From: an uncultured Pelagibacteraceae bacterium
GTDB taxonomy: Bacteria > Pseudomonadota > Alphaproteobacteria > Pelagibacterales > Pelagibacteraceae
Length of the DNA stretch: 64,000 nt
Direction: 5' to 3'
Assembly (NCBI GenBank): GCA_902597865.1
Contig: CACJZL010000004.1
Location: 1-64,000, forward strand
Under the pieces are notes generated by a model, which was not told the DNA's origin, searched no databases, and saw only the letters and a program-made list of their open reading frames with translations. Shown in pieces: positions 19,455 to 28,460 of the stretch. Made by a program: the position numbers and the translations under genes. Positions within the stretch are counted from its first letter, which is position 1. Every line of letters begins with the position of its first letter.

Positions 19455-20462
19455 CTACTTATAACTTTTAAAACCACCCATACCTGAAGGTAACAGAGAT
19501 TTAATTCTCCATAGAAAAAAGGAATATAGTAAACTTTTGCTATTTTTCCCATTATCAACATTGATAAACTTTATATCTTTATTAAATAAGTATTTTATAG
19601 CAAAAGATATATTAGAAGAACCGCCAATAAAAAAATCAAGTTTAGAAATAATTAGAGCTTGTATGAAAACATCTCTTGTGTGCTTAAAGTAATTTCTCGA
19701 CCCATAAAAAAATTTATGATCATAATGAGGGCCTTTAGAATTTTTAGACCTGTAAGTATTAATAAAAATAATATTTTTGTATCTGTTTTTAATATAATTA
19801 AAATTTTCAACCTCATCTACAAAAATAAAGATGACCTTATTTTTGGCATATTTGTTTAGCAAGTTTGTTATCTGTTTTTTTGTTGGTGGAAAGGGATGTT
19901 TTGGTGCTCTTTTCATATCTCCACCACGCCAATGAAGTCCTATCCAATTTTTTTTTTTGAATTTATTTTTTTTTAAGAAAATTTCAGCTTCATTTATGAT
20001 AAATGGTTTTATTTTTATATATTTTTTAAAAATTTTATGATGTTCTTCCGTAATTTCTTTATAACTCCTAACAGAAAGACGATTTTCATCACAAAATATA
20101 ACACGATTACTTTTATAAACCTCTTCTAAAGAATATTTTGACACAGGTTCCCAGTAATATTCCCATGAGTTTTCATCATATTCACTATAAACCGTCGGAA
20201 AATTTTTAAAATCTACAACTGGTGTATATTTCATCTTTTCACAATATAGTAAATGATCTAAAACAAATAGCAGATGAGTAAATAAACCACCAACTCCCTC
20301 TCTTTGAATTATATAAAACGTTTTGTCTTTATTCTTATTTCCAAAATTATGAATTTGGTTTTTGGGTGACTCTTTTTTTATTTTATTTATTTCAGTCTTA
20401 TTGACTATGTATTTTTCTTTTCTATTTTTAAGAAGCATTTTTAATAAAAATTTTTTGATCAT
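19455..20462 (-). CDS. Fucosyltransferase-fold (HxRxGD-like) glycosyltransferase, orphan
   Basis: QREGVGGLFTHLLFVLDHLLYCEKMKYTPVVDF and WIGLHWRGGDMKR (HxRxGD-like); FIGGSSNISFAIKYLF; family call tentative. Confidence 0.5.
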   Translation of the reverse strand: MIKKFLLKMLLKNRKEKYIVNKTEINKIKKESPKNQIHNFGNKNKDKTFYIIQREGVGGLFTHLLFVLDHLLYCEKMKYTPVVDFKNFPTVYSEYDENSWEYYWEPVSKYSLEEVYKSNRVIFCDENRLSVRSYKEITEEHHKIFKKYIKIKPFIINEAEIFLKKNKFKKKNWIGLHWRGGDMKRAPKHPFPPTKKQITNLLNKYAKNKVIFIFVDEVENFNYIKNRYKNIIFINTYRSKNSKGPHYDHKFFYGSRNYFKHTRDVFIQALIISKLDFFIGGSSNISFAIKYLFNKDIKFINVDNGKNSKSLLYSFFLWRIKSLLPSGMGGFKSYK

Positions 20463-20617
20463 TTTTTATAAGATTTTTATATCTAAAAACATTTTATAAT
20501 AAACTATAGGTTGTTTATTTTCTAGATGTGGCTTTTTTTTGAAAAAAGTACAAAATTTAAAGAATATTTAAATTTTTATATAAATTTGACCGTAAATTTT
20601 CGTCTTAGAAATTAAGA

Positions 20618-20989
20618 TTAACCAGTTTTTTGTATTCCGACATTTAGTGATTGTAAATTTTTACTAAATTTTATCTTTTGATCACTTGTTAGTTCAGAAT
20701 ATAACTTGACTAAAAAATTATAGTTCACATTCATGTGCCCTTCTTTAATTTTATCTGCATTTATTAGGTATTCTGAAAAATCTTCAAAAAAATAATTTAT
20801 CGGAACTTTTAAATAGTTCGATAATTGAAGTAATCTTATAGAACTTACTCCATTTGTGCCTTTTTCATACTTTTGAATTTGTTGAAATGTTACGTTGATT
20901 GCTTTTGCTACTTTTGTTTGTGTAAGACCAAGTGCTAGTCTTCTTAACTTAAGTTTGTTACCTAAGTGTTTGTTAAAATTATCTTCCAT
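20618..20989 (-). CDS. XRE-family HTH transcriptional regulator
   Basis: LGNKLKLRRLALGLTQTKVAKAINVTFQQIQKYEKGTNGVSSIRLLQLSNYLKV is a canonical XRE HTH. Confidence 0.88.
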   Translation of the reverse strand: MEDNFNKHLGNKLKLRRLALGLTQTKVAKAINVTFQQIQKYEKGTNGVSSIRLLQLSNYLKVPINYFFEDFSEYLINADKIKEGHMNVNYNFLVKLYSELTSDQKIKFSKNLQSLNVGIQKTG

Positions 20990-21130
20990 TAAGACCCCTC
21001 TTAAAAACCAAGATTGAACTCTATCCTAAGGGTTTATGCAAGCGGAAAAAAATTTTTTTTTTAGTGATTTTGAGGCTTGACAATATTAGAAAAGCTCTAA
21101 ATTGTTTTTTAAAAATATAGAAAATATAAC

Positions 21131-21157
21131 ATTTTTTGCATGCCTTACATGCAAATT
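21131..21157. repeat. Inverted repeat / hairpin TTTGCATG-CCTTA-CATGCAAA downstream of aapP
   Basis: Perfect 8-bp arms, 5-nt loop; flanked by T-rich sequence on the + strand. Confidence 0.6.
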
Positions 21158-21892
21158 TTATAATATTTGACTTAAGAAAAGTTTTGTTCTGTCACTTTTT
21201 GGGTTAGCAAAAAATTCTTTCGTAGTATTTTTTTCAACTATCATGCCTTCATCCATAAAAATAACCTCATCAGCTACTTCTTTTGCAAATCCCATTTCAT
21301 GAGTTACAACTATCATCGTCATACCACCTTTAGCAAGGTTAACCATTGCATCTAAAACCTCTTTTATCATCTCAGGATCAAGTGCAGAAGTTGGTTCATC
21401 AAATAACATTATCTTGGGCTGCATGCATAAAGCTCTAGCGATAGCTGATCTTTGTTGTTGACCCCCTGATAATTGACCTGGAAACTTATGTGCCTGGTCA
21501 GCTATTTGAACTTGTTCTAATTGTTGCATTGCAAGTTCTTCTGCTTGTTTTTTTGGCATCTTTTTTACCCAAATAGGTGCTAAAGTGCAGTTATCTAAAA
21601 TAGATAAGTGCGGAAATAAATTAAATTGTTGGAAAACCATACCAACCTCAGCTCTAATTTGCTCAATATTTTTTGTGTTTTCACTAAGTTCTGTTCCATC
21701 AACAATGATTTTACCTTCTTGGTGCTCTTCTAATCTGTTAATACATCTTATTAACGTCGATTTTCCGGAGCCTGATGGACCGCAGACTACAATCTTTTGT
21801 TTTGGTTGCACTTCTAAATTAATATCTTTTAATACTTGGAAATCACCAAACCATTTATTAACGTTTTCAATATTTATTATAGAACTAGACAT
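21158..21892 (-). CDS. aapP: General L-amino acid ABC transporter ATP-binding protein
   Basis: [58 protein letters not shown]; downstream of aapQ/aapM. Confidence 0.93.
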   Translation of the reverse strand: MSSSIINIENVNKWFGDFQVLKDINLEVQPKQKIVVCGPSGSGKSTLIRCINRLEEHQEGKIIVDGTELSENTKNIEQIRAEVGMVFQQFNLFPHLSILDNCTLAPIWVKKMPKKQAEELAMQQLEQVQIADQAHKFPGQLSGGQQQRSAIARALCMQPKIMLFDEPTSALDPEMIKEVLDAMVNLAKGGMTMIVVTHEMGFAKEVADEVIFMDEGMIVEKNTTKEFFANPKSDRTKLFLSQIL

Positions 21893-23160
21893 TATCTTTC
21901 AGTTTTATATTTTTCTTCAAGGTTATAACTATATTTGCTCATTGCATAGCAAATTATCCAGAAAATTATTGCTGCAAAAATATATCCTTCCATAGCAAAA
22001 CCAAGCCATTTTGGATTTGTTTTAGCTAAAGCAAGCATTCCTGCAATTTCAGCTAAGCCAACTACAAATATTAACGGTGTATCTTTAACCAATGCTAAAA
22101 ATGTATTTGCAATTCCAGGAATTACTAATTTCAAAGCTTGTGGTAATATTACAAAAATATGCATTTTCCAATATCCCATTCCTAAAGATTTTGCTGCATC
22201 GTATTGACCTCTGGGTAGAGCTTGTAAACCACCTCTAATAACCTCAGCACAATATGCTGCTTCAAACAAAGTTATAGCTATAATTACTCTAACTAATTTA
22301 TCCATGAAGAAATCTTGGGGTAAAAACATTGGAAACATTACTGATGACATAAATAATACTGTTATTAATGGAACTCCTCTCCAAAATTCAATGTAACCAA
22401 CTGAAATATATCTTATAGCTGGTAAATTAGATCTTCTTCCTAATGCCAAGATCATTCCAAGCGGAAAACAGAAAATTAAACAAAAAAATGAAACAATAAA
22501 CGTTAAAGATAAACCGCCCCAAGCTCCAGTTTCTACCCAAACTAAACCAAATGATCCACCTGAAATCAAATAATAGATTATTAGGAAAGCAATTATTGGA
22601 TAGATTACTACGTAATACAAAGCTAAGTATTTTTTTAAATTTTCTTTAAAAAAGTAACCAACAAATCCAAGTCCTATAACTAATAAAAATGCAGAATTTA
22701 TTCTCCAATGAAGTTCATTGGGGTACATTCCATACATAAATCTCTTAAACCAAACTTTTATGTACGTCCAACAAGCTCCTGTGCCTGTACATGCCTCTTT
22801 TGTATCGCCAGATATATTAGCGTCTAACACCATCCAGCTTAGTGCTGGAGGAAAGGCTTTTAAAATAGCAAAAGTTATAAACAGTGTAAGAAATGCATTG
22901 AAGTTAGTTGTATTAATATTTTTATTAAGAGAGTCTAAAAATTTATATCCACTGTATTCTGTTCTTAAATAAGACAAACCTAAAAAACCAAGAATTAGAG
23001 GGAAAAAAATACTCAAATTTCCTGGTAAAGAACCACTAATATTAATTCTAAAAAAAGAATTTAAAAACACATCAAGTATACTTAAAATTAATAAAGCGCT
23101 TCCAATGTAAATATTGGTCATTTGGTTTTGGCTTTTAATTCTATTTAAACTTAAATTCAT
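21892..23160 (-). CDS. aapM: General L-amino acid ABC transporter permease
   Basis: [49 protein letters not shown]. Confidence 0.92.
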   Translation of the reverse strand: MNLSLNRIKSQNQMTNIYIGSALLILSILDVFLNSFFRINISGSLPGNLSIFFPLILGFLGLSYLRTEYSGYKFLDSLNKNINTTNFNAFLTLFITFAILKAFPPALSWMVLDANISGDTKEACTGTGACWTYIKVWFKRFMYGMYPNELHWRINSAFLLVIGLGFVGYFFKENLKKYLALYYVVIYPIIAFLIIYYLISGGSFGLVWVETGAWGGLSLTFIVSFFCLIFCFPLGMILALGRRSNLPAIRYISVGYIEFWRGVPLITVLFMSSVMFPMFLPQDFFMDKLVRVIIAITLFEAAYCAEVIRGGLQALPRGQYDAAKSLGMGYWKMHIFVILPQALKLVIPGIANTFLALVKDTPLIFVVGLAEIAGMLALAKTNPKWLGFAMEGYIFAAIIFWIICYAMSKYSYNLEEKYKTER

Positions 23161-23162
23161 TT

Positions 23163-24314
23163 TTATTTTTCCTTTATTTCTATTCGTTTATTGTACCAAT
23201 TCATTAAAGCAGCAATTGCTAAACTAATTGATAAATAAGTTAACATCGTAATACCAACAATCTCAATTGCTTTACCTGTTTGCATCAAAGCTGTTCCTGC
23301 AAAAACTAAAACTAAATCTGGATATGCAATAGCGGCAGCTAGGGATGAATTTTTTGTTAAATTTAAATATTGATTTGTTGTTGGTGGAATAATAATTCTT
23401 AGTGCTTGTGGCATAATAACTAATTTTAAAATTTGATTAGGTGTTAGACCAACTGAAGCAGCAGCCTCTTTTTGACCCTTACTTATACCTTGAATTCCAG
23501 CTCTTACACATTCAGCCACAAAAGTTGATGTGTAAAGTGAAAGTGCTAAAACTAAAGCTATCAGCTCAGGTGGTAATGCAATTCCACCCTCAAAAATAAA
23601 TGATGTTTGCGCTAATTGTTTTAAAACTGGCATTTCAAAATCAAGCGTTACTCCTCCAATTAAAAATGACAGTAATGGTAAAATAGTAATTAAAGCTAAC
23701 GATATATATAAAACAGGTAATTGTTTACCTTCTCTTTCTTGAATTTTTTTCGCATAAACTCTTAAAAATATAATAGCTACAATTGCAGCTATCAAACATG
23801 ACATAAATACATTTAAATTTTCCCAAATCATTGAGGGAATGTAATAACCTTTAATAGTCATATAAGTCACACCAAACCAAGGTTGAGCATTTTCAGGAAG
23901 AGGTAATGCTCTTAATGCAGCGTAATACCAAAAGAATATTTGTAATAATAAGGGTATATTTCTAAAAAACTCTACATACCAAGCTGCTGAATTCTTAATT
24001 AAAAAATTTTGTGATAGTCTGGCAACACCAATTACAACACCTAAAATAGTACAAAATATTATACCTAAAAAAGATACTAAAAGTGTATTTAGTAAAGCTA
24101 CTACATAAGCCCAAAGGTAAGAGTCTTGACCATCATAATCAAGCAAAGTGAATTGCATATCGAATGAGGCTTCTTGTGATAAAAAACCAAAGCCAAAATC
24201 AATACCTCTATTGTCCATATTAACTTGTGCATTAATTGTAAAAAAACCGAAAACAAAAACTACGAATAGGATAGTTAAAAGCTGGGGAAGAATTCTTTTA
24301 ATTTTATTGTTCAT
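23163..24314 (-). CDS. aapQ: General L-amino acid ABC transporter permease
   Basis: VEFFRNIPLLLQIFFWY, ECVRAGIQGISKGQKEAAASVGL. Confidence 0.92.
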   Translation of the reverse strand: MNNKIKRILPQLLTILFVVFVFGFFTINAQVNMDNRGIDFGFGFLSQEASFDMQFTLLDYDGQDSYLWAYVVALLNTLLVSFLGIIFCTILGVVIGVARLSQNFLIKNSAAWYVEFFRNIPLLLQIFFWYYAALRALPLPENAQPWFGVTYMTIKGYYIPSMIWENLNVFMSCLIAAIVAIIFLRVYAKKIQEREGKQLPVLYISLALITILPLLSFLIGGVTLDFEMPVLKQLAQTSFIFEGGIALPPELIALVLALSLYTSTFVAECVRAGIQGISKGQKEAAASVGLTPNQILKLVIMPQALRIIIPPTTNQYLNLTKNSSLAAAIAYPDLVLVFAGTALMQTGKAIEIVGITMLTYLSISLAIAALMNWYNKRIEIKEK

Positions 24315-24327
24315 TTAGGAGTATAAT

Positions 24328-24361
24328 AAAAAAAAGGGCTAGATAAATCTAGCCCTTTTTA
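24328..24361 (-). terminator. Strong hairpin with T8 tract between aapJ and aapQ (attenuating terminator)
   Basis: Minus strand AAAAAGGGCTAGATTTATCTAGCCCTTTTTTTT: long perfect stem followed by a T run. Confidence 0.9.
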
Positions 24362-24378
24362 AGTATTTTAAGATGAAA

Positions 24379-25416
24379 TTATCTTGCTGGTGGAACGTAT
24401 AAAATTCCGCCTTTTGTCCATAATTGGTTTGGACCTCTGTCTGGTAAAATACCTGTATCAGCTATATTTCTTTTGTAGCTTTCACCGTAGTTACCAACTT
24501 GCTTGATAATTCTTAAGTTCCACTCGTTATCTAAACCAAAAGCAGCACCCATTTCACCTTCTGCACCAACAAGTCTTTTGATTTGTGGGTTATCAGAAGT
24601 TTTCATTGAGTCAGCATTTGATGAAGTGATACCGTATTCTTCTGCTTCGATCATAGTATTTAACGACCATCTTACGATATCTTCCCAAACAGCATCACCT
24701 TGTCTTACAACTGGTCCTAAAGGCTCTTTAGAAATAGTTTCTGGAAGAACAATGTGTTCATCTGGATTCTTCATTTTAGTTCTTTGAGCAGCTAATCCTG
24801 ATTTATCAGTTGTGTAAGTATCACATCTACCTGCATCGTAAGCAGCAACGACTTCGTCTGCTTTTTCGAATGCCACTGGCTCATAAGAAATTCCTCTTGA
24901 ATTAAAGAAATCTCTCATATTTAGCTCAGTTGTTGTACCAATGTTTGTACAAGCTGAGATACCATTTTTAAACTGATCTACTGACGTAATTCCAGAGCTT
25001 TTTCTTACCATGAAACCTTGACCATCGTAAAAGTTTACTCCTACGAAAGTAAGACCAATGTCAGCGTCTCTAGAAAGTGTCCAAGTAGTATTTCTTGCTA
25101 ATACATCAATTTCACCTGAAGTAAGTGCTGTAAATCTTTCTTTTGCACTTAGTGGAGTGAACTTAACTTTGTTAGCATCACCTAGTACAGCAGCTGCCAC
25201 TGCTCTACATACGTCAACGTCGATACCTGTCCAATTTCCAGACGCATCAGCATTTGAAAATCCAGGAAGACCTTGAGAAACACCACATCTAACAAAACCC
25301 TTTTTCTGAGTGTTTTTTAGAGTTTTTGACTTTTTAGCCATTGCTTCTGTTGTAAATGCAAACAGAACAGCAATCATAGCAAATAAAGAAGTCAATTGTT
25401 TTAAATGTTTAAACAT
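24379..25416 (-). CDS. aapJ: General L-amino acid ABC transporter substrate-binding protein
   Basis: FVRCGVSQGLPGFSNADASGNWTGIDVDVCRAVAAAVLGD; signal peptide; RWSLNTMIEAEEYGITSSN. Confidence 0.95.
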   Translation of the reverse strand: MFKHLKQLTSLFAMIAVLFAFTTEAMAKKSKTLKNTQKKGFVRCGVSQGLPGFSNADASGNWTGIDVDVCRAVAAAVLGDANKVKFTPLSAKERFTALTSGEIDVLARNTTWTLSRDADIGLTFVGVNFYDGQGFMVRKSSGITSVDQFKNGISACTNIGTTTELNMRDFFNSRGISYEPVAFEKADEVVAAYDAGRCDTYTTDKSGLAAQRTKMKNPDEHIVLPETISKEPLGPVVRQGDAVWEDIVRWSLNTMIEAEEYGITSSNADSMKTSDNPQIKRLVGAEGEMGAAFGLDNEWNLRIIKQVGNYGESYKRNIADTGILPDRGPNQLWTKGGILYVPPAR

Positions 25417-25436
25417 ATATTTCCTCTTAGTTATTT

Positions 25437-25473
25437 ATTTGTTAACAAATCAATTCAAAATTATTTTTGAATT
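25437..25473. repeat. Two adjacent palindromes upstream of aapJ
   Basis: ATTTGTTAACAAAT (25437-25450, perfect) and AATTCAAAA-ttat-TTTTGAATT (25452-25473, 9-bp arms); possible operator, AT-rich background. Confidence 0.45.
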
Positions 25474-25578
25474 AATTAATTTAAACACTTAAATAAAAAT
25501 TGATCAACCGTCTTTGGTGTGCAAATTGACTTAATAAATAACTTTAATCGAATCTATTATCAACCATAGGTAGAATAT

Positions 25579-25655
25579 TGGCGCGCCCTGAAGGATTCGA
25601 ACCTCCGACCCACGGTTTAGAAAACCGTTGCTCTATCCAGCTGAGCTAAGGGCGC
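25579..25655 (-). tRNA. tRNA-Arg (TCT)
   Basis: Reverse strand GCGCCCTTAGCTCAGCTGGATAGAGCAACGGTTTTCTAAACCGTGGGTCGGAGGTTCGAATCCTTCAGGGCGCGCCA; anticodon TCT. Confidence 0.96.
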
Positions 25656-25682
25656 AAAATAAATATTATTTATAATACTAAA

Positions 25683-27086
25683 TTAACTTTTAAAAAAGAA
25701 TTTTTTCAAGATAATTAAAATAGATAGCAATTCAACTCTACCGATCATCATAAAAAGAATTAATGAAAACTTTGAAAAAACACCTAACTCATAAAAATTA
25801 AAATTTTCTAAATTCGTTAGAGAAGAATTTACTGTATTCATAAGAGTTAAAATTGACAATTTAAAAGATGTTTCGCTGCTTATTCCAGAAACTGTTAGGA
25901 ATAACGACAAAATACTCAGAGAAATTACAAATATAACAACTGATAAAAAATATTTATTAAAATCTTCGCTTTCAAGATGAAAATTAAAAAATGGTAGTTT
26001 GTTTGAATAAACATTTTTGGGTTTAGCATGTGATACAACTTCATTAATTGAAAACCTAAAAAGTAAAAAAATCTTAGAAAATCTAAGACCTGAACTAGTC
26101 GAAAAAAATGACCCGCCTATAATTATAAGAATAATAAAAATAAAAGTAAGATTTTCTGGCACATCCAATGAAAATCCAATATTTGATATTGAGCTACAAA
26201 TTGATAAAAAAAGGATAGAAAAATTATTGTTATAATTAAAAAAAATGAAAAAGATTGTAGTTAAAAACAAAAGATAAAGTAATAGATACAAATCCTCAAA
26301 TAGAAAATTAATGTTTTTCTTTTTAAAAAAAAATAAGTTGTAAAGTAAAAAGAGACTAAAAAAGGATAAAAGCATTGAAATTGAAAGAGTAAACTGTTGA
26401 AATTTACTATCTATTATCAAATTAAGATTATTATCAGGTAAAAAACCTCCAGACGAAATTAGTGTTAAAGACAGATTAAAAGAGTCAAATATTCTTATTC
26501 CTGAAATTGATAGCAACAAAAATATTACTGCAGTCAATATTAGGTAAATAAAACTTATCTTAAATGATTGTTTTAATGTTTCACTGCTATTAAACGAAAT
26601 AAAATTTGTTAAAGATTTTTTTAAATTTGCATCAAAAATGTCTATTAGTAAGATTAAAGAAATTAAAAAATATAATCCACCAATCCACTGAGTAGAGGAC
26701 CTCCACAATATTAAACTTTGATTAAGATGTTTTAAATTTTCAAATATTGTAAAACCAGTAGAGGTAAAACCTGAAACAGATTCAAAATACGCGTCAAATA
26801 AGCTTAAATTATTTAATATTAAATAATAAGGTATTGCTAATAATATCGGTATTAGTAAATAACCAGTAATTACTGTTAAAATTTTTTCAAATATAGATGT
26901 TTTTTTTAAATTTTTTTTTTTAAAAAAAATAAGAGAACCAAAAAAAAGTGTAATTAAAAATATGAAAAAAAAACTACCAATATCTAAAAATAAATCAAAG
27001 TAATAACAATAAATTATATTTAAAAAAGACAAGAAAGATATAAATAAGGAAAATATTCCAAGATAAAGTTGCGAAAAATTTAACAT
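25683..27086 (-). CDS. trkH: Trk potassium uptake system membrane protein
   Basis: SVSGFTSTGFTIFENL, WRSSTQWIGGLYFL, GGSFFSTSSGLRF; next to trkA. Confidence 0.9.
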   Translation of the reverse strand: MLNFSQLYLGIFSLFISFLSFLNIIYCYYFDLFLDIGSFFFIFLITLFFGSLIFFKKKNLKKTSIFEKILTVITGYLLIPILLAIPYYLILNNLSLFDAYFESVSGFTSTGFTIFENLKHLNQSLILWRSSTQWIGGLYFLISLILLIDIFDANLKKSLTNFISFNSSETLKQSFKISFIYLILTAVIFLLLSISGIRIFDSFNLSLTLISSGGFLPDNNLNLIIDSKFQQFTLSISMLLSFFSLFLLYNLFFFKKKNINFLFEDLYLLLYLLFLTTIFFIFFNYNNNFSILFLSICSSISNIGFSLDVPENLTFIFIILIIIGGSFFSTSSGLRFSKIFLLFRFSINEVVSHAKPKNVYSNKLPFFNFHLESEDFNKYFLSVVIFVISLSILSLFLTVSGISSETSFKLSILTLMNTVNSSLTNLENFNFYELGVFSKFSLILFMMIGRVELLSILIILKKFFFKS

Positions 27087-28460
27087 CTAAATCGAGCTAA
27101 TTCTAAATAAATTCTCAACAACTGGTAACTGATCTCTTTTTGCTAAAAAAACAACAATATCTTTTTTTTTGAAAATAAATTTTGAGGAAGGAATTATAAT
27201 ATCATTTTTTCTTAATATGGCGCCTATTCGTATATTCTCAGGAAGATTAGAATTTTTGAGTTCTTTATCAATGAGCTCTGAAGAGTCAATTATTTCAGCT
27301 TCAATTACCTCGTAGTCACCATTTGAGATACTATACGCTGTTTCAATAGTACCTTTATGAACATGTTTAAGTATACTTGAGACCGTATTCATACGAGGAT
27401 CAATTAGATCATCAATCTTTAATGAGGATTGAAGTATTGAATAGTTTGGTTTATTAATTAATGCCATAGTCCTTTTATCTTTAGAAAATTTTTCAACTAA
27501 GACACTTACCATTAAATTATCCTCATCATCATTCGTCAAAGCTAAAACAGTTTCAGAGTCATCTATATTGGCTTCTTTTAGAACATCTTCTTCAAGTCCA
27601 TTTCCATTAATAACTAAAGAATTATTTAGTTCGTTTGCAATGTATTCTGCTCTTTCTTTGTTTTTTTCAATTATCTTTATTCTAGCTGACTCAAGAGAAC
27701 TTTCTAAATTTTTTGCTAAATTAAAACCTATGTTTCCACCACCAATAATTAAAAACTTGTTTGAAATTTTTTCATTGTGACCGAAAGCATCTAATGTCAT
27801 TTGCATTTGAGATGAGTTTATGATTACATAAGCTTTATCGTTAAGCTTTAAAACATCATTTTTTTTTAAGATTTTAAATTTTTCTTCACGAATAACACCA
27901 AGAATATTAGCCTCAAGTTTTGTAAATTTTTTTGTAATTTTATTTAACTCAATATTTATTAATGGACATTTCTCATTTATATCAATTTCCAGCAAACGTA
28001 TTTTATTATCAGCAAAAGGCACATTATCAATTGCACCTGGTGCCTCCAACTTTCTTTGTATAGACTTAGCGATTTCTACTTCTGGAGAAATTATCACATC
28101 TATGGGTAGATTTTCTTTGTTATAAACTAGAGAAAATTTTGGATTTAAATAATCTTGAGACCTTATTCTTGCAATTTTTTTTCCAATTTTAAAAATGGAA
28201 AAGGCAATTTGGCAAATTAACATGTTAATCTCATCATTTCTTGTTACAGCAATTATCATATCTGCATCTTCGGCATTAGCTTTTTCAAGTATGGATGGGT
28301 ATGTAGCTTTTCCAACTATAGATTTTACGTCCAAATCATCATTAATTTTTTGAATATCTTCACTAGATTGATCTATAACAGTAACAGAATGGTCCTGTTC
28401 GCTTAGGAGTTTAGCAATTGTATAACCTACTCTGCCTGCTCCACAAATAATTATATTCAT
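27087..28460 (-). CDS. trkA: Trk system potassium uptake protein TrkA
   Basis: Two RCK/NAD-binding domains: IIICGAGRVGYTIAKLLSEQDHSVTVID and FLIIGGGNIGFNLAKNLE. Confidence 0.94.
   Translation of the reverse strand: MNIIICGAGRVGYTIAKLLSEQDHSVTVIDQSSEDIQKINDDLDVKSIVGKATYPSILEKANAEDADMIIAVTRNDEINMLICQIAFSIFKIGKKIARIRSQDYLNPKFSLVYNKENLPIDVIISPEVEIAKSIQRKLEAPGAIDNVPFADNKIRLLEIDINEKCPLINIELNKITKKFTKLEANILGVIREEKFKILKKNDVLKLNDKAYVIINSSQMQMTLDAFGHNEKISNKFLIIGGGNIGFNLAKNLESSLESARIKIIEKNKERAEYIANELNNSLVINGNGLEEDVLKEANIDDSETVLALTNDDEDNLMVSVLVEKFSKDKRTMALINKPNYSILQSSLKIDDLIDPRMNTVSSILKHVHKGTIETAYSISNGDYEVIEAEIIDSSELIDKELKNSNLPENIRIGAILRKNDIIIPSSKFIFKKKDIVVFLAKRDQLPVVENLFRISSI

Noticed and set aside
21051-21062. 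Poly-A/poly-T stretch (gcggaaaaaaattttttttttag) as a terminator
   Set aside because: No GC stem; simple homopolymer run in an AT-rich spacer
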